NCBI GenBank assembly: GCA_947488195.1
Contig: CANKYR010000003.1
Span: 1 to 60,251 of the forward strand
Reading direction: 5' to 3'
Origin: Flavobacteriales bacterium
GTDB lineage: Bacteria > Bacteroidota > Bacteroidia > Flavobacteriales_D > Sanyastnellaceae
DNA: 60,251 bases
In this document: positions 36,590-45,063 of the stretch, in pieces
How the letters are laid out: each line of letters begins with the position of its first letter
How positions within the stretch are numbered: position 1 is the stretch's first letter
The notes under the pieces: model-generated
The model's input: the letters and a program-made list of their open reading frames with translations, nothing else
Told to the model about the DNA's origin: nothing
Databases searched by the model: none
Position numbers and translations under genes: made by a program

Positions 36590-37804
36590 ATGACGAAAAT
36601 TAAAATCGGTATTATTCAAGAGCGGAAATCACCACCCGATTTCAGAGTGCCACTGACCCCAGCGCAATGCAAGCAGGTCACGGAACAATTTCCGCAAATG
36701 GAAATATCCGTTGAAACAAGCCCGCACCGCTGCTTCGCAGATTCAGAATATATTCAAAATAATATTTCTGTTTCGGAAGACGTTTCTGATTGTGATTTTT
36801 TATTCGGGGTGAAGGAAGTGCCTGCAGATGCGTTAATTCCAAATAAAAAATATTTCTTCTTTTCGCACACACTGAAGAAACAACCCTACAACGCAAAGCT
36901 TCTCGCTACCATTCTTGAAAAGAAAATTTCATTGATCGACTATGAAGCGTTAAAAGGTGCCGACGGAAAACGAATCATCGGTTTCGGCCGATACGCCGGA
37001 ATTGTTGGAGTATATGAAGGCCTAAGAACTTTCGGATTGAAACACCACCGCTTCAATATTCCTTCACCTATTACTTTAAGTGGAAGGGAAGAGTTCGATG
37101 TCATTTTGAAAAGTGCCGATCTTACAAATGTCCGAGCGGTTCTTACCGGCTGGGGCAGAGTAGGGAACGGCGCTCAAGAAATGATGGAGCTCCTTAATCT
37201 GAAAAGAGTTTCTCCGGAAGAGTTCCTTCAGAACCCGAATGAGAACGGAGTATACACGCACATAGACACTCCCGAGATGTATGCGCGAATAGATGGAATC
37301 CCTTTCAACAAATCAGATTTCTACGCGAATCCGAATTTGTATAGAAGCGCTTTAGACGAGTATGTAAAGCATGCCGATATCTATTTCGCTTGTCACTTGT
37401 GGAATGCGAAAAACCCTGTGTTATTGGATCAGACTTTCTTCCAACAAAACACGCGATGCAAAGTGGTTGCAGATGTGTCGTGCGATTTGAATGGTCCTAT
37501 TGCATGCACCATTAAAGCAAGCAAAGTGAGCGATTCAATTTTTGGATACGATCCAACAACCGGATTGGAAGTTGATTTCAGAAATGAAAATGCAGTGGCG
37601 GTGATGTCCATCGACAACCTTCCATGCGAACTTCCAAAAGACTCAAGCGAAGATTTCGGAAATGAAATCATGAAAAGTATTATACCCGCTTTGTTGAATA
37701 ACGATGCCGATGGAATTTTGTGGAAGGGAACCGAAACAACTTTGGAAGGAAAGTTAACTCCCCACTTCGAATACCTCTCAGATTACGTGGCTACTGCGCG
37801 CTGA
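36590..37804 (+). CDS. Saccharopine (lysine-forming)/alanine dehydrogenase-like NAD(P) oxidoreductase
   Basis: 404 residues from the ATG at 36590 (MTKIKIGIIQERKSPPDFR). N-terminal AlaDH/PNT-type domain (RVPLTPAQCKQV, ETSPHRCFADSEY), then a Rossmann segment with VRAVLTGWGRVGNGAQEMM. The middle YFACHLWNAKNPVLL and ADVSCDLNGPIACTI are like yeast LYS1-type saccharopine dehydrogenase. Such Bacteroidota proteins are usually annotated as NAD(P)-dependent oxidoreductase. Whether it makes lysine from saccharopine is not shown. Its last 14 bases overlap the convergent TonB-like gene. Confidence 0.82.
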   Translation: MTKIKIGIIQERKSPPDFRVPLTPAQCKQVTEQFPQMEISVETSPHRCFADSEYIQNNISVSEDVSDCDFLFGVKEVPADALIPNKKYFFFSHTLKKQPYNAKLLATILEKKISLIDYEALKGADGKRIIGFGRYAGIVGVYEGLRTFGLKHHRFNIPSPITLSGREEFDVILKSADLTNVRAVLTGWGRVGNGAQEMMELLNLKRVSPEEFLQNPNENGVYTHIDTPEMYARIDGIPFNKSDFYANPNLYRSALDEYVKHADIYFACHLWNAKNPVLLDQTFFQQNTRCKVVADVSCDLNGPIACTIKASKVSDSIFGYDPTTGLEVDFRNENAVAVMSIDNLPCELPKDSSEDFGNEIMKSIIPALLNNDADGILWKGTETTLEGKLTPHFEYLSDYVATAR

Positions 37805-38546
37805 AGGTGAAAGAAATCGTCCCCGATTGCGCCTTGCTTGAAGATCCACTGAACAACCAACGTTGCGCATAAGCAACAGACTCCGCTGACAAACATGCGT
37901 CTTTTGAAGAACGCGCTTCGTCCATTTTCGCACTCACTACTTTTCCCCATTCATCAACGGTAATGTTTATCACAACCGTCCCTGCACCTTTGCATTTATA
38001 GGTGGGCTTTGGCGCCTGCTTAATGCTTCTTCCAGTCAATGTAAATGTTGCGGTAACCGGACCTGAATAACTGGTGTTTCCACCTTGCTCGGTTGCTTTG
38101 TTGTTATTGTTGGAAGATGAACGGTCAGGACTAGTCGCAGCACCGGCTGAATGATCGGTGTGATTGGTCATAAGCTGATCACGCATTTGCTTTTCGTAGT
38201 TCGCAGCACTCTGAGCACCTTGTTCACCAGCATTGCCCGTTTTGTTTTCATCCCCGGTATAATTCACCTCTTCATTCACACGAGCAGATTCAGTTGAAGC
38301 AATAAGGTTTCGAACAGCTTCACTCATCATTGAATTTCCATCATCATCGTTTCCGCTTTGTTCTGCCGGAGCTTCTTCCAACTCAACCTCCATCTCTTGA
38401 ACCACAGGAACAATAGGCTTCACAATAAGTCTGTCGGGAGCGGAGCTAATGAAGTAACCAAACAACATAACAAAAGCATAGCCCAACACGCCTATGATAA
38501 TAGACGAAGTCCAGGTATTCGATTGTTTGGGATGAAGCTTTATCAT
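37791..38546 (-). CDS. TonB-like energy transducer
   Basis: 251 residues from the ATG at 38546 (MIKLHPKQSNTWTSS). One N-terminal membrane helix (about 14-34), an acidic, Glu/Pro-containing linker (VVQEMEVELEEAPAEQSG), an Asn/Ser-rich spacer, and a C-terminal domain (about 180-251) with VVINITVDEWGKVVSAKM and YAQRWLFSGSSS, the TonB C-terminal pattern. It would couple proton-motive force to outer-membrane receptors, but no exbB/exbD is adjacent. The domain is shorter and more diverged than classical TonB. Confidence 0.75.
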   Translation of the reverse strand: MIKLHPKQSNTWTSSIIIGVLGYAFVMLFGYFISSAPDRLIVKPIVPVVQEMEVELEEAPAEQSGNDDDGNSMMSEAVRNLIASTESARVNEEVNYTGDENKTGNAGEQGAQSAANYEKQMRDQLMTNHTDHSAGAATSPDRSSSNNNNKATEQGGNTSYSGPVTATFTLTGRSIKQAPKPTYKCKGAGTVVINITVDEWGKVVSAKMDEARSSKDACLSAESVAYAQRWLFSGSSSKAQSGTISFTFSAQ

Positions 38547-38584
38547 ATTTCCTGCAACGAAAATAAGACTTTTATTATTTTCTC

Positions 38585-38614
38585 TTGCGTTAAAACATGA
38601 CTTCACTATATTTG
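38585..38614 (+). promoter_or_regulatory. Promoter of the Cys-rich protein gene
   Basis: TTG (38585-38587), 19 bases, TATATTTG (38607-38614): a full Bacteroidota -33/-7 pair. It supports translation from the ATG at 38633 rather than from an earlier in-frame ATG at 38597. Confidence 0.7.
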
Positions 38615-38632
38615 ATTCAAATTACAAGCAAA

Positions 38633-38983
38633 ATGAAAAAACTAATCGCATTCGCAGCTATGTCTATCTTCTTCGTTGGAGTAGCATCTGCCCAAGTTGA
38701 AAATACAACTACCACTGCTGAAAAGAAAACAGAATGTACCAAGTCGAAAGAGTGTTGCAGCAAGTCTGCCGCTACTCAAAGCGCTGAAAAGAAAGAGTGT
38801 TCTGCAACGAAGACTGAAGGTAAAACAGAATGTTGCAGCAAAAGCGCAGCAGCTGACGCTAAGAAAGGAAAGAAGAAAGGAAAAGAGTGTTGCTCTAAAG
38901 ACTCTGCTACCAAAGGCGAGCAGAAAGAGGGATGCAAAGAAGGAGAGAAGAAAGACTGCTGCAAGAAGTCAGGAGAGAAATAA
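38633..38983 (+). CDS. Exported cysteine/lysine-rich protein with repeated CC motifs
   Basis: 116 residues. Signal peptide MKKLIAFAAMSIFFVGVASA, then a mature part of about 95 residues that is almost only Lys, Glu, Ser, Thr, Ala and Cys. Eleven cysteines, mostly as CC pairs in repeats such as KECCSKSAAT, TECCSKSAAA, KECCSKDSAT and KKDCCKKSGEK. No hydrophobic core is visible, so it is probably disordered until it binds something. Periplasmic metal binding, metallothionein-like, is the natural guess but not shown; no known family recognised. It has its own promoter and terminator. Confidence 0.8.
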   Translation: MKKLIAFAAMSIFFVGVASAQVENTTTTAEKKTECTKSKECCSKSAATQSAEKKECSATKTEGKTECCSKSAAADAKKGKKKGKECCSKDSATKGEQKEGCKEGEKKDCCKKSGEK

Positions 38984-39005
38984 TTCCTTGTTATTAAAGA
39001 ATTTT

Positions 39006-39036
39006 TAAACCTCGGCTAGTTCCGAGGTTTATTTTT
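39006..39036 (+). terminator. Intrinsic terminator after the Cys-rich gene
   Basis: TAAACCTCGG and CCGAGGTTTA form a 10-bp stem with loop CTAGTT, followed by TTTTT. Confidence 0.85.
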
Positions 39037-39037
39037 G
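39030..39037 (+). promoter_or_regulatory. -7 box of lhgO inside the terminator tail
   Basis: TATTTTTG, exact TAnnTTTG match, formed by the end of the preceding terminator stem and its T-run. It lies 18 bases before the lhgO GTG start. Confidence 0.5.
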
Positions 39038-39055
39038 CAAACAAAATAAAGAAGC

Positions 39056-40276
39056 GTGAAGAATTCATTCGATGTAATTATTGTAGGAGGAGGAATAGTA
39101 GGAGCAGCCACCATGTATAAAATGCAAATGGCTTATCCGAATAAGAAAATATTGTTGTTGGAAAAGGAGAGTGGACTTGCCGATCACCAAACAGGAAACA
39201 ACAGCGGGGTTATTCATTCGGGCATTTATTACAAGCCCGGTTCGAAGAAAGCCATCAACTGCGTGAACGGAAGAAGAGAGCTCGTGGCTTTCGCGAAGGA
39301 GCATAACATACGTCACGATGTTTGCGGAAAGCTAATCGTGGCCGTTGATGAATCTGAACTAATCTTCCTCAATAAAATTGAACAGCACGGCGTAGACAAT
39401 GGTATTGAAGACATGCGTCGCGTTACACCTGAAGAGATTCGAGAAATTGAACCGCACTGCACTGGAATAGACGGATTGTTTATTGGCTGCACGGGCATCA
39501 TCGATTTCAAAGGCGCGACTATTAAAATGGCAGAACTTGCTTTAAGCCTGAATTCACTCTCTGAGGTGCACACTTCCGAAGAGGCCTTGAAATTTGAGCA
39601 TCTTGAATCCGCAACAATTGTCAAAACGAATAAAGGAGAATACGAAGCTGCGAATCTAATTGTATGCGGTGGACTTCAAGCCGATCGTCTGGCGCGAAAG
39701 GACGGAATTGATTTGAAAGAGCAGGTAGTTGGGTTCCGAGGAGATTATTACGAATTGAAAGAGAGTGCCAAACATAAAGTAAAGAACCTAATATACCCTG
39801 TTCCTAATCCAGACTTCCCATTCCTAGGCGTTCACTTCACGCGTATGGTAGATGGATCTGTTGAATGCGGACCTAACGCGGTCTTCACATTCAAACGTGA
39901 AGGATACGGAAAAACAGATTTCAGTTTCAGAGACACTTGGGATGCGCTGACGTACATGGGGACATGGAAGCTATTCTTTTCCAACATGAAATTTGGAATC
40001 GATGAATACCGAAGAGCATTCAGTAAAAAATTATTCTTGAAAACGCTTCAACGTTTACTTCCATCTTTGACCATGGAGGACATTGAGCCAGGAAGAGCAG
40101 GTGTGCGGGCTTTGTTGCTCAGTGAAGACGGAGATACCCGCGATGACTTCAGAATAGAATATACAAAAAGGAGCATTCATGTGCTGAATGCCCCTTCTCC
40201 TGCGGCAACCGCATGTTTGGCTATTGGTGGAGATATTCTAGAAATGGCCGAAGAACATTTTGGTTGGAAGAAATAA
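39056..40276 (+). CDS. lhgO: L-2-hydroxyglutarate oxidase
   Basis: 406 residues from a GTG start. FAD-dependent DAO-family oxidoreductase: dinucleotide-binding VIIVGGGIVGAATMYKM at the N-terminus, HQTGNNSGVIHSGIYYKPGS, LIVCGGLQADRLA, and the C-terminal RAGVRALLLSEDG. These fit LhgO, which oxidises L-2-hydroxyglutarate to 2-oxoglutarate at the membrane and recovers this metabolic by-product. It has its own -7 box. Converges with fabD, six bases apart. Confidence 0.9.
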   Translation: MKNSFDVIIVGGGIVGAATMYKMQMAYPNKKILLLEKESGLADHQTGNNSGVIHSGIYYKPGSKKAINCVNGRRELVAFAKEHNIRHDVCGKLIVAVDESELIFLNKIEQHGVDNGIEDMRRVTPEEIREIEPHCTGIDGLFIGCTGIIDFKGATIKMAELALSLNSLSEVHTSEEALKFEHLESATIVKTNKGEYEAANLIVCGGLQADRLARKDGIDLKEQVVGFRGDYYELKESAKHKVKNLIYPVPNPDFPFLGVHFTRMVDGSVECGPNAVFTFKREGYGKTDFSFRDTWDALTYMGTWKLFFSNMKFGIDEYRRAFSKKLFLKTLQRLLPSLTMEDIEPGRAGVRALLLSEDGDTRDDFRIEYTKRSIHVLNAPSPAATACLAIGGDILEMAEEHFGWKK

Positions 40277-40282
40277 CTTCTT

Positions 40283-41170
40283 CTATTCTGAAATAGCGCC
40301 GCTGCTCAAAGGCAAATCGCGACTAACCTTTCTGAAAAGTCCTTGCAATACTTTGCCCGGACCTACTTCAATCACCTCGCTGCATCCGTCTGCAATCATG
40401 GCATTCATGGTCTGCGTCCAACGCACAGGTGCTGTCAATTGAACAATCAAATTCTTTTTAATCTCTTCCGGATCTGAAACGGCAGAAGCCGTTACGTTCT
40501 GATATACGGGACAAACAGGCGTGTGGAAAGGAGTGGCAGCAATAGCAGCTTCCAATTCAACGCGAGCTGGTTCCATAAGCGGACTGTGGAATGCACCGCC
40601 AACAGGAAGTTTCAAAGCGCGCTTCGCGCCTGCAGCCAACAAGGCTTCACACGCTTTGTCAATGGCTTCGTTCTCCCCTGAAATAACCAACTGTCCTGGA
40701 CAATTGTAATTCGCAGCAACAACAATACCTTCGGTTTCTGCACAAACTTTTTCAACCACATCATCTTCCAAATTTAAAATAGCCGCCATGGTTGAAGGAT
40801 TCGCTTCGCAAGCTTTCTGCATAGCCATAGCGCGTGCATAAACCAACTTAATAGCATCTGCAAACTCAAGTGTGCCATTCGCTACTAACGCACTGAATTC
40901 ACCCAAGCTGTGTCCTGCAACCATCGAAGGTTGAAACGAATCTCCCATAGCTTTAGCCATTGCAACGCTGTGCAAGAAAATAGCCGGTTGCGTAATATTG
41001 GTTTGTTTTAATTCTTCTTCTGTGCCGCTGAACATGACATCTGTTAAACGAAATCCTAAAATTTCATTAGCAGTATCCATCAACTCTTTTGCTACTGAGG
41101 AACTCTCATAAAGGTCTTTGCCCATGCCGGGAAATTGAGAACCTTGTCCAGGAAAAACGTATGCTTTCAT
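40283..41170 (-). CDS. fabD: Malonyl-CoA:ACP transacylase
   Basis: 295 residues from the ATG at 41170 (MKAYVFPGQGSQFPGMGKDL). Transfers malonyl groups from CoA to acyl carrier protein for fatty acid elongation. Catalytic serine in VAGHSLGEFSALV (about residue 90), arginine in YARAMAMQKAC and histidine in PVGGAFHSPLMEP. All are intact. It stands apart from other fab genes. Upstream, 82 bases of AT-rich sequence separate it from the divergent histidine kinase. Confidence 0.96.
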   Translation of the reverse strand: MKAYVFPGQGSQFPGMGKDLYESSSVAKELMDTANEILGFRLTDVMFSGTEEELKQTNITQPAIFLHSVAMAKAMGDSFQPSMVAGHSLGEFSALVANGTLEFADAIKLVYARAMAMQKACEANPSTMAAILNLEDDVVEKVCAETEGIVVAANYNCPGQLVISGENEAIDKACEALLAAGAKRALKLPVGGAFHSPLMEPARVELEAAIAATPFHTPVCPVYQNVTASAVSDPEEIKKNLIVQLTAPVRWTQTMNAMIADGCSEVIEVGPGKVLQGLFRKVSRDLPLSSGAISE

Positions 41171-41252
41171 TATTGTAGTAAATTTGATACGAAAGTAACC
41201 AAATCTCCTTCCAACCAAAATTAATAATGAGGGCAATTATGCTCAAATAAGT

Positions 41253-42215
41253 ATGGATAAATCGTTATACACCTACCAGAAAGTAAAAGTGATATTCTTG
41301 CTTTCTTTGGCGTTTGTGTTACTCTTTTTAGCCTATTTATTTTCAGGGGCTTGGTTTGTTATGTCGTATGTTTTTCCCAATTTGAGTTATGTTGAAGCCA
41401 TATCAGAAGTGGCAAGTGCAAGTGAATTTTGGATGTTTTTTGTTATTCAGTTATTGATTTATACGACGGTTGTTTTCGTCATCTTAAGTACGTTTTATAA
41501 TGAACGTAGAATGACACTTATGCAGCAAGACTTCGTAAACAATGTCACCCATGAAATTAAAACGCCGCTCTCAACAATCCTCATGGCTGCTGAGGTTTTG
41601 GTTGAAGAGAATATTCAGACCAAACCGTTTCGTAGAGATCAGTACATTTCTATTATTCGAAATGAAGGAGAGAAACTTCGTGAAGAATTAGATCGTGTCT
41701 TGGAAGTAGCTCGGATGTCAAAAGCAGGGGTATATCTTAATAAAGAGGTGTTTAATCCGGAAGAGATGGTTAGCGCCATTTTGGACCGCATGCAGTTGCA
41801 GTTTACAAATTACGGTGGAAGTGCGGATTTGATTTGGGAAGCGGGAAATGAAGAAATAAATTTCGATCGGAAGTCGTTCGAGTTAATCATAATTAACATC
41901 ATAGACAACGCACTGAAGTACAACATTCAAAATCCGAATGTAATTATTCGAAGCAAGTTGTCGGACGGTCAAATAATTATTCAAATTGAAGATAACGGTA
42001 TTGGAATTAACAAAATGTACCATGCCGAACTATTCCACCGGTTCTTTCGTGTGCCGATTGGAGAGACCCATCACATCAAAGGATTTGGTTTAGGACTGTA
42101 TCTCGTGAAGCAGTTGATGGATGCACATAATTCAACTATATTCGTAACGAGTATAGAAAATGAAGGGACAACTGTAACGCTAAAAATCCCAGTGGCATTA
42201 AAAAACGATGAGTAA
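41253..42215 (+). CDS. Two-component sensor histidine kinase
   Basis: 320 residues. Two membrane helices (about 13-37 and 62-85) frame a very short external loop of about 25 residues, so it probably senses the membrane or a partner rather than a soluble ligand. The HisKA motif QDFVNNVTHEIKTPLSTI carries the phosphorylated histidine (about residue 101). The HATPase domain shows the N box IINIIDNALKYN, G1 QIEDNGIGI and G2 GFGLGLYLVKQLM. Overlaps the response regulator by eight bases, so the two are certainly coupled. Confidence 0.93.
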   Translation: MDKSLYTYQKVKVIFLLSLAFVLLFLAYLFSGAWFVMSYVFPNLSYVEAISEVASASEFWMFFVIQLLIYTTVVFVILSTFYNERRMTLMQQDFVNNVTHEIKTPLSTILMAAEVLVEENIQTKPFRRDQYISIIRNEGEKLREELDRVLEVARMSKAGVYLNKEVFNPEEMVSAILDRMQLQFTNYGGSADLIWEAGNEEINFDRKSFELIIINIIDNALKYNIQNPNVIIRSKLSDGQIIIQIEDNGIGINKMYHAELFHRFFRVPIGETHHIKGFGLGLYLVKQLMDAHNSTIFVTSIENEGTTVTLKIPVALKNDE

Positions 42216-42897
42216 AATTTTGTTGGTTGAAGACGATGAGAACTTGGGTTTCGTAATCCAAGACCAATTGACCGGTTTAGGTTATGAGGTTATTCGTTGT
42301 AAATCGGCAAGAGAAGGATTATTAGCGCTTGGAAAGGAAATGGTCGACATCTGTTTACTCGATGTTATGATGCCGGTTAGAAGCGGATTCGCTTTAGCGG
42401 AAGACATAAAAAAGCTCTTTCCCGAAATGCCATTTGTTTTTCTTACAGCGAAGCAGCAATTGTCTGATCGATTGAAAGGATTGTCTTTAGGTGCCGATGA
42501 CTACATAACAAAGCCATTTGCTATTCAAGAGTTGAACCTTAGAATTCAAAATATCATTCGCAGAACGAGGCCTGAAACTGAGAACGTGGTTACTGAGTTG
42601 TACAACATTGGTAATTACTCCTTTGATAACATAAACAATTACCTCATTTGGCCAAGTGGAATGCGTCAGCATTTGACCAACAAAGAAGCAAGCTTGCTTA
42701 AAGCGTTTTGTGAGGGAAAAGGGAAGGTGATGACGCGTGAAAATCTTGCCAATTTGGTTTGGGGAGAAGAGTCTTATTTCGTGGCGCGCACTATGGATGT
42801 GTATATTGCGAAACTTCGAAAGTTTTTCTCTGAAGACAGTCGCATTCAAATCATAAATCTGCACGGAGTGGGTTTCCAATTCGTTGTGGAAAAATAA
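42208..42897 (+). CDS. OmpR-family response regulator
   Basis: 229 residues. Receiver domain: KILLVEDDENLGFVI with the acidic pocket, phosphorylated Asp in ICLLDVMMPVRSGF (about residue 53), TAKQQ, and the lysine in ITKPF. Winged-helix DNA-binding domain with YNIGNYSFDN, LTNKEASLLKAFCEGKG and VARTMDVYIAKLRKFF. Partner of the preceding kinase; target genes not evident. Confidence 0.95.
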   Translation: MSKILLVEDDENLGFVIQDQLTGLGYEVIRCKSAREGLLALGKEMVDICLLDVMMPVRSGFALAEDIKKLFPEMPFVFLTAKQQLSDRLKGLSLGADDYITKPFAIQELNLRIQNIIRRTRPETENVVTELYNIGNYSFDNINNYLIWPSGMRQHLTNKEASLLKAFCEGKGKVMTRENLANLVWGEESYFVARTMDVYIAKLRKFFSEDSRIQIINLHGVGFQFVVEK

Positions 42898-42914
42898 GTC
42901 TTAATAAAAGTTAT

Positions 42915-43622
42915 ATGGAAAAAGATGATCGTGTTAGGCGGAAGTTTACCCCGCGCTCTTGGAACGAGCTAAAGTCGAACGACAGTTGGAGTATATTCAA
43001 AATTCTTTCTGAGTTTGTTGAAGGATACGAGCGCATGGCGGCTATTGGCCCGTGCGTTTCTATTTTCGGTTCTGCCCGGACATTGCCAGATAACAAATAC
43101 TATTCAACGGCAAAGGAAATTGCCTTTATGCTAACGCAAAAAGGCTATGGCGTTATAACAGGCGGTGGTCCTGGTATTATGGAAGCCGGAAACATAGGAG
43201 CGAAAGACGGACAAGGCGCTAGTGTGGGTCTAAACATAAAGCTTCCTTTCGAACAGTATCCTAATCCGTATATCGATTACGACAAAAGCATCAACTTCGA
43301 TTATTTCTTCGTTCGGAAAGTGATGTTTGTGAAGTACAGCCAAGGGTTTGTGGTTATGCCAGGAGGATTCGGAACTCTCGATGAATTCTTCGAAGCGTTA
43401 ACGCTTATTCAAACTTACAAGATTGGTCGCTTTCCCATTATTCTAGTTGGAAAATCTTTCTGGGAAGGATTGGTCGATTGGATTAAAAAAGTAATTTTAG
43501 AAACAGAGAATAACATCAACGAAGAAGACATGATGCTATTCTCAGTAGTAGATACAGCGGAAGAGGCGGTGGAAGAGATTGATAAATTCTATTCGCAGTA
43601 CTTGTTAAAACCAAACTTCTAA
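42915..43622 (+). CDS. LOG-family Rossmann-fold nucleotide hydrolase
   Basis: 235 residues. The LOG motifs GVITGGGPGIMEAGN and FVVMPGGFGTLDEFFEAL (PGGxGTxxE) are intact. This family (TIGR00730) hydrolyses nucleoside 5'-monophosphates such as cytokinin ribotides to free base and ribose phosphate. Lies 17 bases after the response regulator and overlaps yaaA by one base (TAATG), so it probably shares their transcript. Confidence 0.9.
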   Translation: MEKDDRVRRKFTPRSWNELKSNDSWSIFKILSEFVEGYERMAAIGPCVSIFGSARTLPDNKYYSTAKEIAFMLTQKGYGVITGGGPGIMEAGNIGAKDGQGASVGLNIKLPFEQYPNPYIDYDKSINFDYFFVRKVMFVKYSQGFVVMPGGFGTLDEFFEALTLIQTYKIGRFPIILVGKSFWEGLVDWIKKVILETENNINEEDMMLFSVVDTAEEAVEEIDKFYSQYLLKPNF

Positions 43623-44389
43623 TGTCTTCGTTTTTTCTAGCCATTCTTTCTCCTTCGAAACTCATGAATGAATCGTTTCAAGAGTTTAGTGGCGAAGCAA
43701 CTTCTCCGCAATTCATTTCTGAAACCGATGCCCTTTGTTCAGAATTAAAAAAGGTTTCTGCTGATGATTGGAAATTAAAAATGAAGATCACAGACGAGCT
43801 TGCAATGAACACGCAAATGCGTTTTCAAAAATGGAACAAGAAAGATTTATCGAAGGGTATTCCAGCAGCCATGCTGTTCAGCGGAGAAGCTTTCAAATCG
43901 CTCGATGCAAAATCGTTTTCAAAAACAAGTTGGAAACAAGCGCAATCTTCACTGCGGATACTCAGCGGTTTTTATGGTGTTTTGAAGCCAACAGATTTTG
44001 TCCTTCCCTATCGTTTAATGGTTGGAACTTCGTATAAAACGAAATCAGGAAAGACGCTTTATTCTTATTGGAGCGATGCCGTAACAAAAAATCTTGAAAG
44101 TGAAATTTCTTCAAATGGATATTTGTTGAACTTGGCTTCTGATGAATATTTCAAACTCATTGATTCGAAAAACTTCCAACGGAAAACCCTTCATTTTAAA
44201 TTCTTTCAAGAGAAGGGAAAAGAATTAAAGAGCATTCCTACTTTTTCAAAGCAAGCAAGAGGCAGCATGGCTCGATTCGTAATTGAATCAAACGCTAAGT
44301 CAATAGCAGATCTTCAGAAATTCGAGGCAGAGGGTTATTCCTTCAATAAAAAATTAAGCGACGAGAATACGTTAGTTTTCGTTCGTTAA
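43622..44389 (+). CDS. yaaA: YaaA-family peroxide stress protein
   Basis: 255 residues, normal for YaaA (DUF328). Marks: AILSPSKLMNE at the N-terminus, AMLFSGEAFKSLDA, LRILSGFYGVLKPTDFVLPYRL, and the C-terminal ARGSMARFVIESNAKS. YaaA limits free iron and DNA damage under peroxide stress in E. coli. Coupled to the LOG gene. Its TAA stop is immediately followed by the reversed stop of the kinase gene (TAATTA). Confidence 0.93.
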   Translation: MSSFFLAILSPSKLMNESFQEFSGEATSPQFISETDALCSELKKVSADDWKLKMKITDELAMNTQMRFQKWNKKDLSKGIPAAMLFSGEAFKSLDAKSFSKTSWKQAQSSLRILSGFYGVLKPTDFVLPYRLMVGTSYKTKSGKTLYSYWSDAVTKNLESEISSNGYLLNLASDEYFKLIDSKNFQRKTLHFKFFQEKGKELKSIPTFSKQARGSMARFVIESNAKSIADLQKFEAEGYSFNKKLSDENTLVFVR

Positions 44390-45004
44390 TTAGAACAACC
44401 CGTTCAACTGTGCTTCAATACCGCTAATGATGGTTCCTAAATCCTCTGGATTCTCATGAAAGCGATTGTTATCGATGTCAATGATTAACAACTTACCCTT
44501 CGTGTATGTAGTCGCCCAAGCCTCGTAACGCTCATTCAAACGAGTTAAATAATCTAAGCGAATGGCTTCTTCGTAATCACGTCCGCGTTTTTGAATATTC
44601 GTCACCAACGATGGAACAGAAGCGCGCAAATAGATCAACAAATCTGGAGGAGTAATGAACTCATCCATTACACCAAACAAATCAGTATAGTTTTCGAAAT
44701 CACGCGTAGTCATTAAACCCATCGCATGCAAGTTCGGAGCGAAGATGTAAGCATCTTCATAAATGGTGCGATCCTGCACAATTTTCTTGGACTTCTTTTT
44801 AATGTCAATCAATTGTCTGAAACGACTGCGTAAGAAAAACACTTGCAAGTTGAAAGACCAACGTTGCATGTCTTTGTAGAAATCACTTAGATACGGATTG
44901 TTATCTACTTCTTCAAAATGAGCCGTGTATTTATAGTGCTTAGCAATCAAAGTTGTAAGCGTAGTCTTTCCTGAACCGATGTTTCCGGCAATGGCTATAT
45001 GCAT
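44390..45004 (-). CDS. Deoxynucleoside kinase
   Basis: 204 residues. P-loop IAIAGNIGSGKTTLTTLI at the N-terminus, the substrate/DRS-like motif KIVQDRTIYEDAYIFA, and the lid region NIQKRGRDYEEAIRL. This is the dCK/dGK family that phosphorylates salvaged deoxynucleosides (dA, dG or dC; specificity not determined). Abuts yaaA convergently. Confidence 0.9.
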   Translation of the reverse strand: MHIAIAGNIGSGKTTLTTLIAKHYKYTAHFEEVDNNPYLSDFYKDMQRWSFNLQVFFLRSRFRQLIDIKKKSKKIVQDRTIYEDAYIFAPNLHAMGLMTTRDFENYTDLFGVMDEFITPPDLLIYLRASVPSLVTNIQKRGRDYEEAIRLDYLTRLNERYEAWATTYTKGKLLIIDIDNNRFHENPEDLGTIISGIEAQLNGLF

Positions 45005-45063
45005 AATTCGTTTAGGTAATAATGAGGTTCGAAAGTAGAGAAAATAAATGGAATACCGAAGTC

